Positions 19,513 through 27,651 of a DNA stretch of 64,000 nt are shown here, in pieces. The stretch is from NCBI GenBank assembly GCA_015057555.1, contig SVEC01000011.1, positions 32,243 through 96,242 of the forward strand, read 5' to 3'. How positions within the stretch are numbered: the first letter of the stretch is position 1; every line of letters starts with the position of its first letter. The notes below the pieces were generated by a model that had not been told where the DNA came from, ran no database searches, and saw nothing but the letters and a program-made list of their open reading frames with translations. Source of the DNA: Lachnospiraceae bacterium. GTDB taxonomy: Bacteria; Bacillota; Clostridia; Lachnospirales; Lachnospiraceae. The position numbers were made by a program, and so were the translations under genes.

Positions 19513-21097
19513 AATCGACCTCCTTTTTCCGTAGATATGTGGTGTAACCCACACCTAAAGCCATAATCACAAAATAAAGTGGTGTGGTTATAGGCTGGTT
19601 AATATTTATAAGTGCCTGAACAAAATATCCCACCGATGCCGCTAAAAAGGCATACACAAGGTAATTATTCTTACCATATCTAAGCATATAAACAATGCTT
19701 GCTACAAACACTCCCACATAAGCAACTAGACCAACAATACCAAGTGTTAACAGGTACTGGAGTAGCTCATTGTGAGCATTATCATATATCTTACCTACAA
19801 TATTCACCATATCATCATAGTAGTAAGCCTTCATGTATATACCAAAGCTTTCATTACCATAACCAAACAGTTTATTTACAAGTGGTGCATCACAGAATAT
19901 TTTCCAAGCTCTGCTCCACACAAAGCCACGGTAGGTACCCCACTTATCATCAAAGGTAAATATACCTACTCCCATAAGATTACCCACTATAACTGTTATT
20001 ACACCTGTCACGGCAGTTACCACAAAAATCACCTTAGTCACCAGTTTCTTGTTAAGCTTTTCCAGCTTATCACTATGATTTACCGCCAGATAATGTACTA
20101 CCAAGAGAACCATAACTAAAGCCAAAATCAATATAAAGGCCAAATCCATCCTATCAAGAGCTTGAGCAAAGCCGCCTCGCTTATCGTACTCTCCCACCGC
20201 AAAGTTGTTCATAAGAACCACCAGCAGATTTCCACAGGCAAGTAAAATTAAGGATATAATAAAGGTTCTCACCTTTCCCTGATTATAGCTTATAAGCATC
20301 AATACAAACAAAGCTCCCACTACGCCGATATAACCTGAATCCGAATTAGCAATCATAAGAGACGCTCCACCTAAAACAACAACCGTTCCGGATATAAGCT
20401 TCATATAATTGATACCGGTAAATATAAACACACCTAAGAATAAGCAAAGGCTGATAACGATAAAGCTTGAGAAAATGTTAATATTTCCGAAGGTGGACAT
20501 ATAAATATCAAACTGGTCACTGCTTAGGCGATCCCTGTAATGCATAAACTCAAAGATAGACTTCTTTCCAGTCTCCCAAAATGCAACATCCAGCTCCAAG
20601 TGCTGAACTATTCCTATAATATATGTATACACAGCTACTACTGCAAGAGCTATGACAGCCACCTTGCTAATGAAACTATACGTAGCAATCATAATAAACA
20701 CTACTGCTATAATAAGGTACATCATAAGGCCCATGCGTCTGGCAGTGTCACCAGTCATCGCACTTTTGCTACAATCAGTCATATACCATGCCACAACATT
20801 TGCCAGAGCAAAAAGCTCCATCCAAAATACCGGCTTAGTATAAAATCCGGCATTATCCTCCACATATATCCTCTCATCTAGCTCAAAATATTTATGTACA
20901 ATTATGTCCAACACAAAAGCCACCACAAAGCATACCGCAAAAATTATAGAAGCCTTCTGAAAATAATTAGTTTTAGTTAATGTAATATTAAAATAAGCGT
21001 CATCCACAGTTATAGGATATACAACAAATATAGCTAAAGTGTAAATAAACACAACTGCGCGCTTACAAATATTGTTAGGTTCTAAATTCATAACCAT
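19490..21097 (-). CDS. O-antigen ligase / Wzy-like polytopic membrane protein
   Basis: A 535-residue protein with about twelve membrane helices. The long loop near residues 400-460 carries the Wzy_C-type signature IYDNAHNELLQYLLTLGI. That domain occurs in O-antigen ligases, Wzy polymerases and related bactoprenol-dependent glycosyl transferases, which join glycans on the outer face of the membrane. Gram-positive relatives act in polysaccharide or teichoic-acid-like assembly, or attach glycans to proteins. There is no glycan-synthesis cluster beside it, so the substrate is unknown. AAAGG lies five bases before the first ATG. Confidence 0.75.
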   Translation of the reverse strand: MVMNLEPNNICKRAVVFIYTLAIFVVYPITVDDAYFNITLTKTNYFQKASIIFAVCFVVAFVLDIIVHKYFELDERIYVEDNAGFYTKPVFWMELFALANVVAWYMTDCSKSAMTGDTARRMGLMMYLIIAVVFIMIATYSFISKVAVIALAVVAVYTYIIGIVQHLELDVAFWETGKKSIFEFMHYRDRLSSDQFDIYMSTFGNINIFSSFIVISLCLFLGVFIFTGINYMKLISGTVVVLGGASLMIANSDSGYIGVVGALFVLMLISYNQGKVRTFIISLILLACGNLLVVLMNNFAVGEYDKRGGFAQALDRMDLAFILILALVMVLLVVHYLAVNHSDKLEKLNKKLVTKVIFVVTAVTGVITVIVGNLMGVGIFTFDDKWGTYRGFVWSRAWKIFCDAPLVNKLFGYGNESFGIYMKAYYYDDMVNIVGKIYDNAHNELLQYLLTLGIVGLVAYVGVFVASIVYMLRYGKNNYLVYAFLAASVGYFVQALININQPITTPLYFVIMALGVGYTTYLRKKEVDYDQITSE

Positions 21098-21144
21098 AAT
21101 TACCTTTCTTAGATAATATAAGGGATATACCTATCATATAAAAA

Positions 21145-21180
21145 ATCCCCACTTGGTATATTATACTACAAAGTGGGGAT
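21145..21180 (-). terminator. Intrinsic terminator of the Na/phosphate symporter gene
   Basis: A 10-bp stem (21145-21154 with 21171-21180) followed on the minus strand by a run of five T. It lies 19 bp after the symporter stop codon. Confidence 0.85.
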
Positions 21181-21198
21181 ATATGAATACATATTTTG

Positions 21199-22998
21199 TT
21201 ATTTTATATTCTTAATAGGAGTAAGGTACTGGGCTCTACGATTCTCCTGCTCAGCTAAATAGGACTGGTCACTTGAAGCGTGAAGCTCCTGCATATACAG
21301 ATGATGATTTTGAGCAATCTCATCATTATTCTTACCAAGTAACAGCATAGCGATTGTAGAACACTGGTCAGCAGTACGCTCTAAATATGTAAGAACATCC
21401 ATGAAGATAAGTCCACCATTGATAGAACATACTCCATTACAAAGACGGTCTGTGTGACGATTCTTAAGAAGCACTACTACGTCATCGATAACTTCCTCTA
21501 AAGGCTCGATACGTCTAGCCACATAATCATTCTCATCAGTCATAGCCTCAATAGTAAGACGTATAATCTCATTTACCGCATCACTGATAATCGCAAATTC
21601 CTTTCTAGCGTTCTTAGAGAATTTCACCTCTGTATCCGCCTTCTTCTTAGCAATCTCATCAAAATTAGATGCATAGTCACCGATTCTCTCGATGTCACGG
21701 ATACACTGCATAAGCATATTGTGCTGACGCTTGTCACTGTTATTCATAATATGATTAGAAAGCTCTATAAGATAATTGTCAGCCTTATCTGTAAAGCAAT
21801 CCAGCTTATCCTCAGAAGCATTAATTTGCTTAGATATCTCTGGATCAAACTCCTTAAACTGCTGTAAGCTTAATGATACATTCTCCTGAGCGATCTTAGC
21901 CATATTTACTGCAAACTTAGTAACCTCAGCAAGAGCAACCGGAGGTGTCATCATAAGCTTTGAATCTAAGGCTGCAAGCTCTGGATACTCAATCTCTGGT
22001 TCTGGCTCATCATCTGTCACTATAGCACAAGCAATCTTAACAAGAAGTCCGGTAAATGGAAGAAGCACAATTGCTGTAATCAGGTTGAAAATAGTCTGGA
22101 AGTTAGCGATAACACCACTATCTACCACGCTCTCCCACAGATTTGACATAAATCCCATATTATGAAGTACAGTCATACCAATCATAAATAATATGGTACC
22201 AATAGTATTAAAGACGATATGTACGATACCAGTTCTCTTAGCATCCTTAGATGAACCTATAGAACAAACCAAGGCTGTAGTAACACAGGTACCCAGGTTA
22301 ATACCCATAATAATAGGGTACACAAGTGAAAATGTCATAGCACCTGTAGAAGAAAGAGCCTGAAGAATACCAACCATAGCTGATGAGCTCTGCACTATAA
22401 CTGTAAGCACAAGACCGGTAAGGATACCAAGTAAAGGCATATCTGAGAATTTTCCAAGAATATCAGTAAATGTTTGTGAGCTAGAAAGTGGCTCCACCGC
22501 ATCAGTCATACTAAGAAGACCCATGAAAAGTACACCAAAGCCTAGGGCAATCATTCCCACATTCTTACTTTTATCAGTCTTGATAAACATAATACATATA
22601 ATACCGATAACAAGCGCAATCGGTGCCAATGTATCCGGCTTAAAAAACGCAAGAATATTATTACCTGATGAATCAATATCCATAAGACGAATAATCTGAG
22701 CAGTTACAGTAGTACCAATATTAGCACCAAGGACAATACTAACTGCCTGACGAAGGTTAAGTATACCTGCACCAATCAAACCAACTGTAAGTACGATAGT
22801 AGCTGTAGAACTCTGAATTACCGCTGTTACAAGAGCACCTGTTATAACTCCAAGTAAAGCATTCTGAGTCAACTTACCTAGTACATTCTTCAGGGTATTA
22901 CCAGAACCCTGCTTAAGTCCATCTCCCATAATCTCCATACCATAAAGGAACATGGCAAGACCACCGAGAAGCTTAATAATCATTAAAACCGTATCCAT
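21199..22998 (-). CDS. Na+/phosphate symporter (NptA/YjbB type) with PhoU-like C-terminal domain
   Basis: A 599-residue protein. The N-terminal half contains two inverted Na_Pi_cotrans repeats with the paired QSS motifs (AVIQSSTATIVL near residue 60 and IVQSSSAMVGIL near residue 200) that form the substrate site of SLC34-like transporters. Residues about 350-570 form a PhoU-like helical domain (ERIGDYASNFDEI). It moves phosphate coupled to sodium; bacterial homologs work as importers or exporters. The gene is monocistronic with its own terminator. PHO-box-like repeats directly upstream suggest control by phosphate through a PhoP-type regulator. Confidence 0.92.
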   Translation of the reverse strand: MDTVLMIIKLLGGLAMFLYGMEIMGDGLKQGSGNTLKNVLGKLTQNALLGVITGALVTAVIQSSTATIVLTVGLIGAGILNLRQAVSIVLGANIGTTVTAQIIRLMDIDSSGNNILAFFKPDTLAPIALVIGIICIMFIKTDKSKNVGMIALGFGVLFMGLLSMTDAVEPLSSSQTFTDILGKFSDMPLLGILTGLVLTVIVQSSSAMVGILQALSSTGAMTFSLVYPIIMGINLGTCVTTALVCSIGSSKDAKRTGIVHIVFNTIGTILFMIGMTVLHNMGFMSNLWESVVDSGVIANFQTIFNLITAIVLLPFTGLLVKIACAIVTDDEPEPEIEYPELAALDSKLMMTPPVALAEVTKFAVNMAKIAQENVSLSLQQFKEFDPEISKQINASEDKLDCFTDKADNYLIELSNHIMNNSDKRQHNMLMQCIRDIERIGDYASNFDEIAKKKADTEVKFSKNARKEFAIISDAVNEIIRLTIEAMTDENDYVARRIEPLEEVIDDVVVLLKNRHTDRLCNGVCSINGGLIFMDVLTYLERTADQCSTIAMLLLGKNNDEIAQNHHLYMQELHASSDQSYLAEQENRRAQYLTPIKNIK

Positions 22999-23061
22999 AC
23001 TTTAATCCTCTTACCCTCTTTATAAAATAAAATGTAGCGTGACCAAATTTGGCCCCGCTAC

Positions 23062-23138
23062 ATTATAATACTTTATTTGACAGAAAGTAACAAGATGGAT
23101 TTACATAAATTTTACAGGAAATTAACCTGATATTAACA
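23062..23138 (-). promoter_or_regulatory. Putative PHO box and promoter of the Na/phosphate symporter
   Basis: Six hexamers related to TT(A/T)ACA lie in near-perfect helical register on the plus strand: TTGACA at 23077, TAACAA at 23088, TTTACA at 23100, TTTACA at 23111, TTAACC at 23122 and TTAACA at 23133. The steps are 11, 12, 11, 11 and 11 bp. On the minus strand, toward the gene, the nearest repeat (TGTCAA) ends nine bases before a -10 hexamer TATAAT (23067-23062), the distance seen in PhoB/PhoP-activated promoters. No good -35 is present, as expected for an activator-dependent promoter. Confidence 0.7.
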
Positions 23139-23355
23139 AAGTTTGTATTTTACACATTTATAGAGAGTTTTGCAATTGATTTTACACATTTTTTGATATT
23201 TTATAGAAAAGTCGCTGGAGGGCGACTTACTATATGATTATTACGTCACCCATATGCTTGTTCTCCGTTTCTTTTTTCTGTTCTTCATTTAGATATAACC
23301 TCTGATGTTATATCTTATTCTATAGACATACGAGCACTATAATCCGGACACAAAA
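23139..23355. other. Intergenic stretch with two hairpins, no supported gene
   Basis: The rest of the gap between the hybrid kinase and the symporter. It holds a hairpin at 23209-23228 (7-bp stem, followed by TTTTCT on the minus strand, terminator-like) and one at 23292-23314 (8-bp stem, 7-nt loop). The only open frames are 15-25 codons long and show no convincing ribosome site or similarity, so I call no gene. Confidence 0.5.
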
Positions 23356-23383
23356 AGCCAGAACAGCTTTTACTGTTCTGGCT
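23356..23383 (-). terminator. Intrinsic terminator of the hybrid histidine kinase gene
   Basis: A perfect 11-bp stem (23356-23366 with 23373-23383) with a 6-nt loop, followed on the minus strand by TTTTTG. It begins 7 bp after the kinase stop codon. Confidence 0.9.
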
Positions 23384-23389
23384 CTTAAT

Positions 23390-25255
23390 CTACTGATATA
23401 TCACCTTATCCTTTAAATACTCTATCAACATCTCATCTAGAGCTTTTGGTATAACCGGCTTTGATATAAAATCGTCGAAGCCCTCCTCTAGGTACATTTC
23501 TCGGTTTCCTGCTATTGCATTTGCAGTGAGCATGATAACTGGCGTTCCCACAGCAAGTCTCTCTTCCTTTATGCGATAAAGGGTCTCTATACCATCCATC
23601 TCCGGCATCATATGATCTAAGAAGATAATGTCATAGCGATTATCTCTTAGAAGCTCCAAGCATTTTGCTCCACTATCAGCATCTGTAACCTGAGCCTCTA
23701 TATGACTTATCAGCCTAGTAAATACTTTAAGATTCATAAAGTTATCATCTACCACAAGTATCTTTGCTTCTGGCGCTATGAACCTTATGCTGTCCGCCTC
23801 CTTGCCTGCAGATTTTTCTATGCTGTCCTTAAAACTACCTATAGGCTCATTATCCATAATCTTTTGCTCTACAATGAAAGAAAACTCACTTCCCTTTTCG
23901 TATTCACTTTCAATCTTAAGCTCACTTCCCATAAGCTTAAGAAGAGACTGAACGATGTTCATACCAAGACCTGAACCCTCCACATTTCTATTTCTGGATA
24001 GGTCAAATCTCTTGAATTCACCGTAAATATGCTCTATATCCTCAGGTTTAAAGCCGATTCCCGTATCCCTTACTGTATAGTGAAGCAAAGCTGTCCCCCC
24101 CTGGATAGTTCCACTTAGAGAAAGTATAACCTTTCCCGTATTAGTATACTTAACTGCATTAGTAAGCAGGTTTGTAACTACCTGTCTAATACATTTGTCA
24201 TCTCCAAAATATTCACTAGGAAGCTTAGGGTCTATATCGAATTCCATAGTCAACCCCTTGTTAACTGCCCTTAGATTAATCATGTTATATAAATCGTTAA
24301 GGAGTGTATCAAGCTTGTATCTAACAGGCGCTAGCTCCATCATACCGGACTCTATCTTAGATGAGTCAAGGATATCGTTGACTATGTTAAGGAGTACATT
24401 TGAAGAATCCTTAACATCGGAAGCGTACTTTCTAATATTCTCCTCTTCGCTTTCCCTTATTATCATCTCATTCATACCTATAACAGCGTTGATAGGTGTT
24501 CTAATCTCGTGAGACATCCTAGCCAGGAATCTTGTCTTTGCCTGATTGGCTTTATCAGCCTCCTCCTTAGCCTTTGCCAGCTCGTCAGCAAGCTTAGCAC
24601 GTTCTATACTCTCACTAACTATGGTAAAAATATTATTGCATATAAACACATAGGCTATGTAGATAAGACATCTAGGCAATACAAAGAACAAAAACAGCGT
24701 AAGCAGTGGATTCTCATTAACCTGACTCAATGTAAACTGTCCATCCAGCACATAATCCTGAAGTCTGTCTGTAGTAAGCAATGCCATATTTGCATCGCAA
24801 AGACCAACATAATAGCCTAGGTAAACCACCAAAAATGTGCTTATAACAGTCAATACATATACATAATTCAGCACTCTCTTAGATGAATAAATGGATGCAT
24901 ATAGAAATGGCAACAAGGATATCAGCACAGCGTGATAGGTCAGAGATACACCTATAATGGCAAATATAATCACTATATTAAATAATATATAGTACTTAGT
25001 ACTTTCATTAACCAAGGTCAGCTTCTTCAGCACTAAAAGCATACTTATATATATCACCAAGCATATCACATATCCACTAATCATGACATTTTGATTAACT
25101 GTAAATATACCTAGTAAATTAAGTATAAGTACAATTGTATAAATATACATAGTTATAGCAAAGCTCTTAATAACATACTTGTTAGCTATGTATTCCTTAT
25201 CGTTGATGTATTCATTTATATCAGGATTTTCCTTTATCTTCGGCACTTTTATCAT
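23390..25255 (-). CDS. Hybrid sensor histidine kinase with C-terminal receiver
   Basis: A 621-residue membrane sensor kinase. About six membrane helices (residues 30-215) have no recognisable extracellular sensor. A short coiled coil leads to the HisKA domain with the phospho-acceptor in FLARMSHEIRTPINAV near residue 250. The ATPase domain follows (VRDTGIGF and GSGLGMNIVQSLL). A C-terminal receiver (about 495-615) has its acceptor Asp in IIFLDHMMPEMDG. It is monocistronic, with its own terminator and no partner regulator beside it, so phosphate would pass through a separate phosphotransfer protein or end in the internal receiver. The signal is unknown. Confidence 0.9.
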   Translation of the reverse strand: MIKVPKIKENPDINEYINDKEYIANKYVIKSFAITMYIYTIVLILNLLGIFTVNQNVMISGYVICLVIYISMLLVLKKLTLVNESTKYYILFNIVIIFAIIGVSLTYHAVLISLLPFLYASIYSSKRVLNYVYVLTVISTFLVVYLGYYVGLCDANMALLTTDRLQDYVLDGQFTLSQVNENPLLTLFLFFVLPRCLIYIAYVFICNNIFTIVSESIERAKLADELAKAKEEADKANQAKTRFLARMSHEIRTPINAVIGMNEMIIRESEEENIRKYASDVKDSSNVLLNIVNDILDSSKIESGMMELAPVRYKLDTLLNDLYNMINLRAVNKGLTMEFDIDPKLPSEYFGDDKCIRQVVTNLLTNAVKYTNTGKVILSLSGTIQGGTALLHYTVRDTGIGFKPEDIEHIYGEFKRFDLSRNRNVEGSGLGMNIVQSLLKLMGSELKIESEYEKGSEFSFIVEQKIMDNEPIGSFKDSIEKSAGKEADSIRFIAPEAKILVVDDNFMNLKVFTRLISHIEAQVTDADSGAKCLELLRDNRYDIIFLDHMMPEMDGIETLYRIKEERLAVGTPVIMLTANAIAGNREMYLEEGFDDFISKPVIPKALDEMLIEYLKDKVIYQ

Positions 25256-25416
25256 AACCTTTCTATCGATAAATTACAGTTACAATAATTTTATCATATA
25301 GCGCGAAATATTACTAAACTTTTTTCTTAAACATTTCAAAATATTTGAACTACTAAGCCAATCTATGCAAGCGGGAGATGGGGGGGAAGACGGATTAAAG
25401 ACTCCTCGTCATAAAT

Positions 25417-25449
25417 AAAAATAGCAGGTCATAACGACCTGCTATTTTT
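25417..25449 (-). terminator. Intrinsic terminator of tRNA-Leu
   Basis: A perfect 14-bp stem (25417-25430 with 25436-25449), loop of 5 nt, ending in TTTTT on the minus strand. It lies 10 bp after the tRNA 3' end. Confidence 0.9.
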
Positions 25450-25459
25450 GTTTCATGCA

Positions 25460-25543
25460 TGCGGGAGATGGGACTTGAACCCACACGACGTTACCATCAC
25501 TAGATCCTTAGTCTAGCCTGTCTGCCAATTCCAGCACTCCCGC
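25460..25543 (-). tRNA. tRNA-Leu, anticodon AAG
   Basis: An 84-nt class II tRNA on the minus strand. The acceptor stem pairs GCGGGAG with CTCCCGC with discriminator A. The anticodon stem-loop is CTAGA-CTAAGGA-TCTAG, which gives anticodon AAG (normally edited to IAG, reading CUU/CUC). A long variable arm (TGATGGTAACGTC) and a T-loop GGTTCAAGTCCC fit tRNA-Leu. CCA is not encoded. It has its own consensus promoter and terminator. Confidence 0.93.
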
Positions 25544-25575
25544 ATTTGTATTGAGTTGTTCTCAACGCAAGTAAT

Positions 25576-25604
25576 ATAATACCAAATTGTAGTTGGGTTG
25601 TCAA
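25576..25604 (-). promoter_or_regulatory. Consensus promoter of tRNA-Leu
   Basis: The minus strand has TTGACA (25604-25599), a 17-bp spacer, and TATTAT (25581-25576). Transcription would start about 25 nt before the mature tRNA. This is the closest match to a standard vegetative promoter that I noticed in the window. Confidence 0.85.
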
Positions 25605-25658
25605 CCATTTATTTTTAAAATCAATACTTTTTCTCTAAATTTCTATAACCACAGCAAA

Positions 25659-26024
25659 CTATCCCAACCGAATTTCATTACTAGGCGTACCTATAACTAT
25701 TCTAGTACCTGGTTGTAAAATTTTACTTTCACCCTTGGCTATTTCCTCCCCATCAGCTATTACATCACCATCAGAAAGGTTACATACAACATAATTCTTA
25801 TCCACCTGCACATACTTTATGGAACAATGTTTTGCCTCAACGTTATCAGAATCGATAACAACCTCAGACTCACTAGAGTCCCTTCCTACAACATATTCTA
25901 CTTCTCCATCCATGCGAATAATTCTACCTAATAATGCACCTTTGACACCAACTATAGCACCTGTCTCCTTGCCATTCATAGCAAGACTTTTTGTCACTCT
26001 AACTTCCCTTTTAAATAATGCCAT
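25659..26024 (-). CDS. Small stand-alone FHA-domain protein (copy 1)
   Basis: A 121-residue cytosolic protein made almost entirely of an FHA (phosphothreonine-binding) fold, preceded by a conserved short N-terminus (VTKSLAMNGKETGAIVGVKG). The FHA GR motif is VVGRDSSES. The usual SRxH motif reads EAKH, and the DGDVIADG loop lacks the usual Asn, so binding may be altered. The start is the ATG at 26024, with AGGAGG eight bases upstream; a longer GTG start lacks a ribosome site. It follows a LytTR regulator by 20 bp. The same pair recurs at 46093-47170, so the two proteins probably work together. Confidence 0.85.
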   Translation of the reverse strand: MALFKREVRVTKSLAMNGKETGAIVGVKGALLGRIIRMDGEVEYVVGRDSSESEVVIDSDNVEAKHCSIKYVQVDKNYVVCNLSDGDVIADGEEIAKGESKILQPGTRIVIGTPSNEIRLG

Positions 26025-26044
26025 TAAATCATCCTCCTGATCCA

Positions 26045-26716
26045 CTATAACTTTGAAGCATACTTTCTACTTACTGGCAAAACTAAATCTCCTATATACA
26101 CCGATGTTTTAGTATACTTTGTTACTGCATTTTCTTTAACCATATAACTTTGATGTATTCGCATAAAGCCCTTATTATCAAGCATTTCTTCCATCTCCGA
26201 AAGCTTGCCATAAAAACTGACAACATCATTCTTGAGGTGAAGCAATAGCTTTCTAGCATCACTTTCAATATATAATATTCTAGAAATTGGAATTCTCTTA
26301 ACCGCTCCTTCAGAGGTAATATTAAGATACTCCTCCGCAGTTGAAATTTCTTTCATATATCTAAGTGTTATGTCTGGCAGCTTACTATCCATAGAATCCT
26401 TTAAAATGTATGCAAATGCCTTATACAAATACCCTTCATATACATGTTCAACTGAATTGGTTACAAAAATTATATCCACATCCACATCATTTCCTCTTAT
26501 GTATTCAGCAACCTTCATACCGTCAACTGGATCCATAAAAATATCTAAATATAATAATTCACATTTAAATGTACCTTTTTCGATATCCCAAATTATATCT
26601 TTACCATTGGTGTAGCTAACAATACTAATATCCTCAACATCAAAAAGCGTATTAGATATAATATTTCTAAGCCTAGATAAATCTTTATTATTATCATCAC
26701 ATATTCCTATGTACAC
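26045..26716 (-). CDS. LytTR-family response regulator (canonical receiver)
   Basis: A 223-residue AgrA/LytR-type regulator. The receiver (residues 1-120) has the acidic pair ICDDNN and the acceptor Asp in LLYLDIFMDPVDG near residue 56. The LytTR DNA-binding domain (about 130-223) includes RIHQSYMV and PVSRKYASKL. The start codon is GTG at 26716 with GAGGAG eight bases upstream. It is co-transcribed with a small FHA gene 20 bp downstream. No AgrC-like histidine kinase is near any of the LytTR genes, so the input is unknown. It is most similar to the regulator at 46481-47170. Confidence 0.93.
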   Translation of the reverse strand: MYIGICDDNNKDLSRLRNIISNTLFDVEDISIVSYTNGKDIIWDIEKGTFKCELLYLDIFMDPVDGMKVAEYIRGNDVDVDIIFVTNSVEHVYEGYLYKAFAYILKDSMDSKLPDITLRYMKEISTAEEYLNITSEGAVKRIPISRILYIESDARKLLLHLKNDVVSFYGKLSEMEEMLDNKGFMRIHQSYMVKENAVTKYTKTSVYIGDLVLPVSRKYASKL

Positions 26717-26745
26717 TATCCCGTCTCCTCTGTATATTATATAAT

Positions 26746-26786
26746 AAAAGATGGTATAACCATACGTTAGAATTATACCATCTTTT
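26746..26786 (-). terminator. Intrinsic terminator after the degenerate LytTR gene
   Basis: A perfect 14-bp stem (26746-26759 with 26773-26786) and 13-nt loop, followed by TTTTATTATA on the minus strand. It separates the LytTR gene at 26794 from the LytTR-FHA pair. Confidence 0.85.
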
Positions 26787-26793
26787 TCACATA

Positions 26794-27513
26794 TTAACCA
26801 CTATCTTTTTCCCAAAAATTATAATATGCTTCTTTAGTTGTCTTTAAAAATGTTCTTCCCACTGGGAACTTCTTACTTATCCCCTTATGGGATAACTCTA
26901 TGGTGCCCTTTCCCAGATATGTAATATATTTTAGATTTAAAACAGAGCCCCCATTGACTTGTACCATAGTATCAGTGAGCTTTTTCCTAATCTCCTTAAT
27001 AGATTCATAACAGTAATAATATCCATTTGTTGTCGCTATCAAAATACGTCTTCCGTCTCTCTCAATATATATTATTTCGTCTTTATTAATGTACTTTCTA
27101 TTACCTGAACTTTTTATTTCAAGAACATCCTTGTGTAATGTATAAGACAACGATTGTATTGCCTTATCTAACGCTTTATCCATCTTGTTGATAACGTACT
27201 CTCTTGGCAGAAGATAAATATGTTTTGTATCATATACATCGTCAATGTAATTATTATCTGTTATATATATGACCTGACATCTCGGAAATTTCGAATTAAT
27301 ACTTTTAATCAAATCTATTCCCTTATTATAGTCATTACCATATAATCCAATGCTAAAAATAATAATATCACTATCAAAAAAACCTTCTTCTACATCTAAA
27401 AGAAGTTCTTGTATATTGTAGCAATGTATTTTTACACCTACTAGCTCATTTCTAGAACTATTCCTTATAGCTTGTTTTACAGTATTCTCGTTACCACATA
27501 CACCTATTTTCAT
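26794..27513 (-). CDS. LytTR regulator with degenerate receiver domain
   Basis: A 239-residue protein with the layout of a LytTR response regulator. The receiver-like half lacks the key residues: the acidic pair is GNEN and the acceptor position reads IIFSIGLYG, with Ser in place of Asp. It is therefore unlikely to be phosphorylated on Asp. The LytTR domain (about 140-239) looks complete (IYIERDGRRILI, VQVNGGSVLNL, FPVGRTFLK). The start is the ATG at 27513, seven bases after AGGTG; the TTG at 27519 lacks spacing. Its promoter carries the shared 21-bp direct repeats, which suggests autoregulation. Confidence 0.88.
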   Translation of the reverse strand: MKIGVCGNENTVKQAIRNSSRNELVGVKIHCYNIQELLLDVEEGFFDSDIIIFSIGLYGNDYNKGIDLIKSINSKFPRCQVIYITDNNYIDDVYDTKHIYLLPREYVINKMDKALDKAIQSLSYTLHKDVLEIKSSGNRKYINKDEIIYIERDGRRILIATTNGYYYCYESIKEIRKKLTDTMVQVNGGSVLNLKYITYLGKGTIELSHKGISKKFPVGRTFLKTTKEAYYNFWEKDSG

Positions 27514-27553
27514 ATACAATCACCTTTAACCAATAATCTCTTTCTATGATTGC

Positions 27554-27618
27554 ATAATAATACTTATGGATAACAAATTACGGAAAATGTAATTTTTGCA
27601 TAAATTATTGTAAAAATT
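27554..27618 (-). promoter_or_regulatory. LytTR-type operator and promoter of the degenerate LytTR gene
   Basis: Direct repeats TGTAATTTTT (27588-27597) and TGTAAAAATT (27609-27618), plus-strand reading, are exactly 21 bp apart. On the minus strand a -10 hexamer TATTAT (27559-27554) follows after exactly 28 nt. The same geometry occurs at three other promoters of the island. No -35 is evident. Confidence 0.6.
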
Positions 27619-27651
27619 AACACACAATATACAAATTATTATTCACAGTTT

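Noticed and set aside
23031..23064. Terminator or attenuator hairpin just before the Na/phosphate symporter
   Set aside because: A 9-bp stem followed by TTTTATTTTAT is present, but its upstream arm overlaps the -10 element, so the full hairpin would not be in the transcript.
23230..23300. Small gene between the hybrid kinase and the symporter
   Set aside because: Frames of 15-25 codons are present on the minus strand but lack a convincing ribosome site, composition or similarity.
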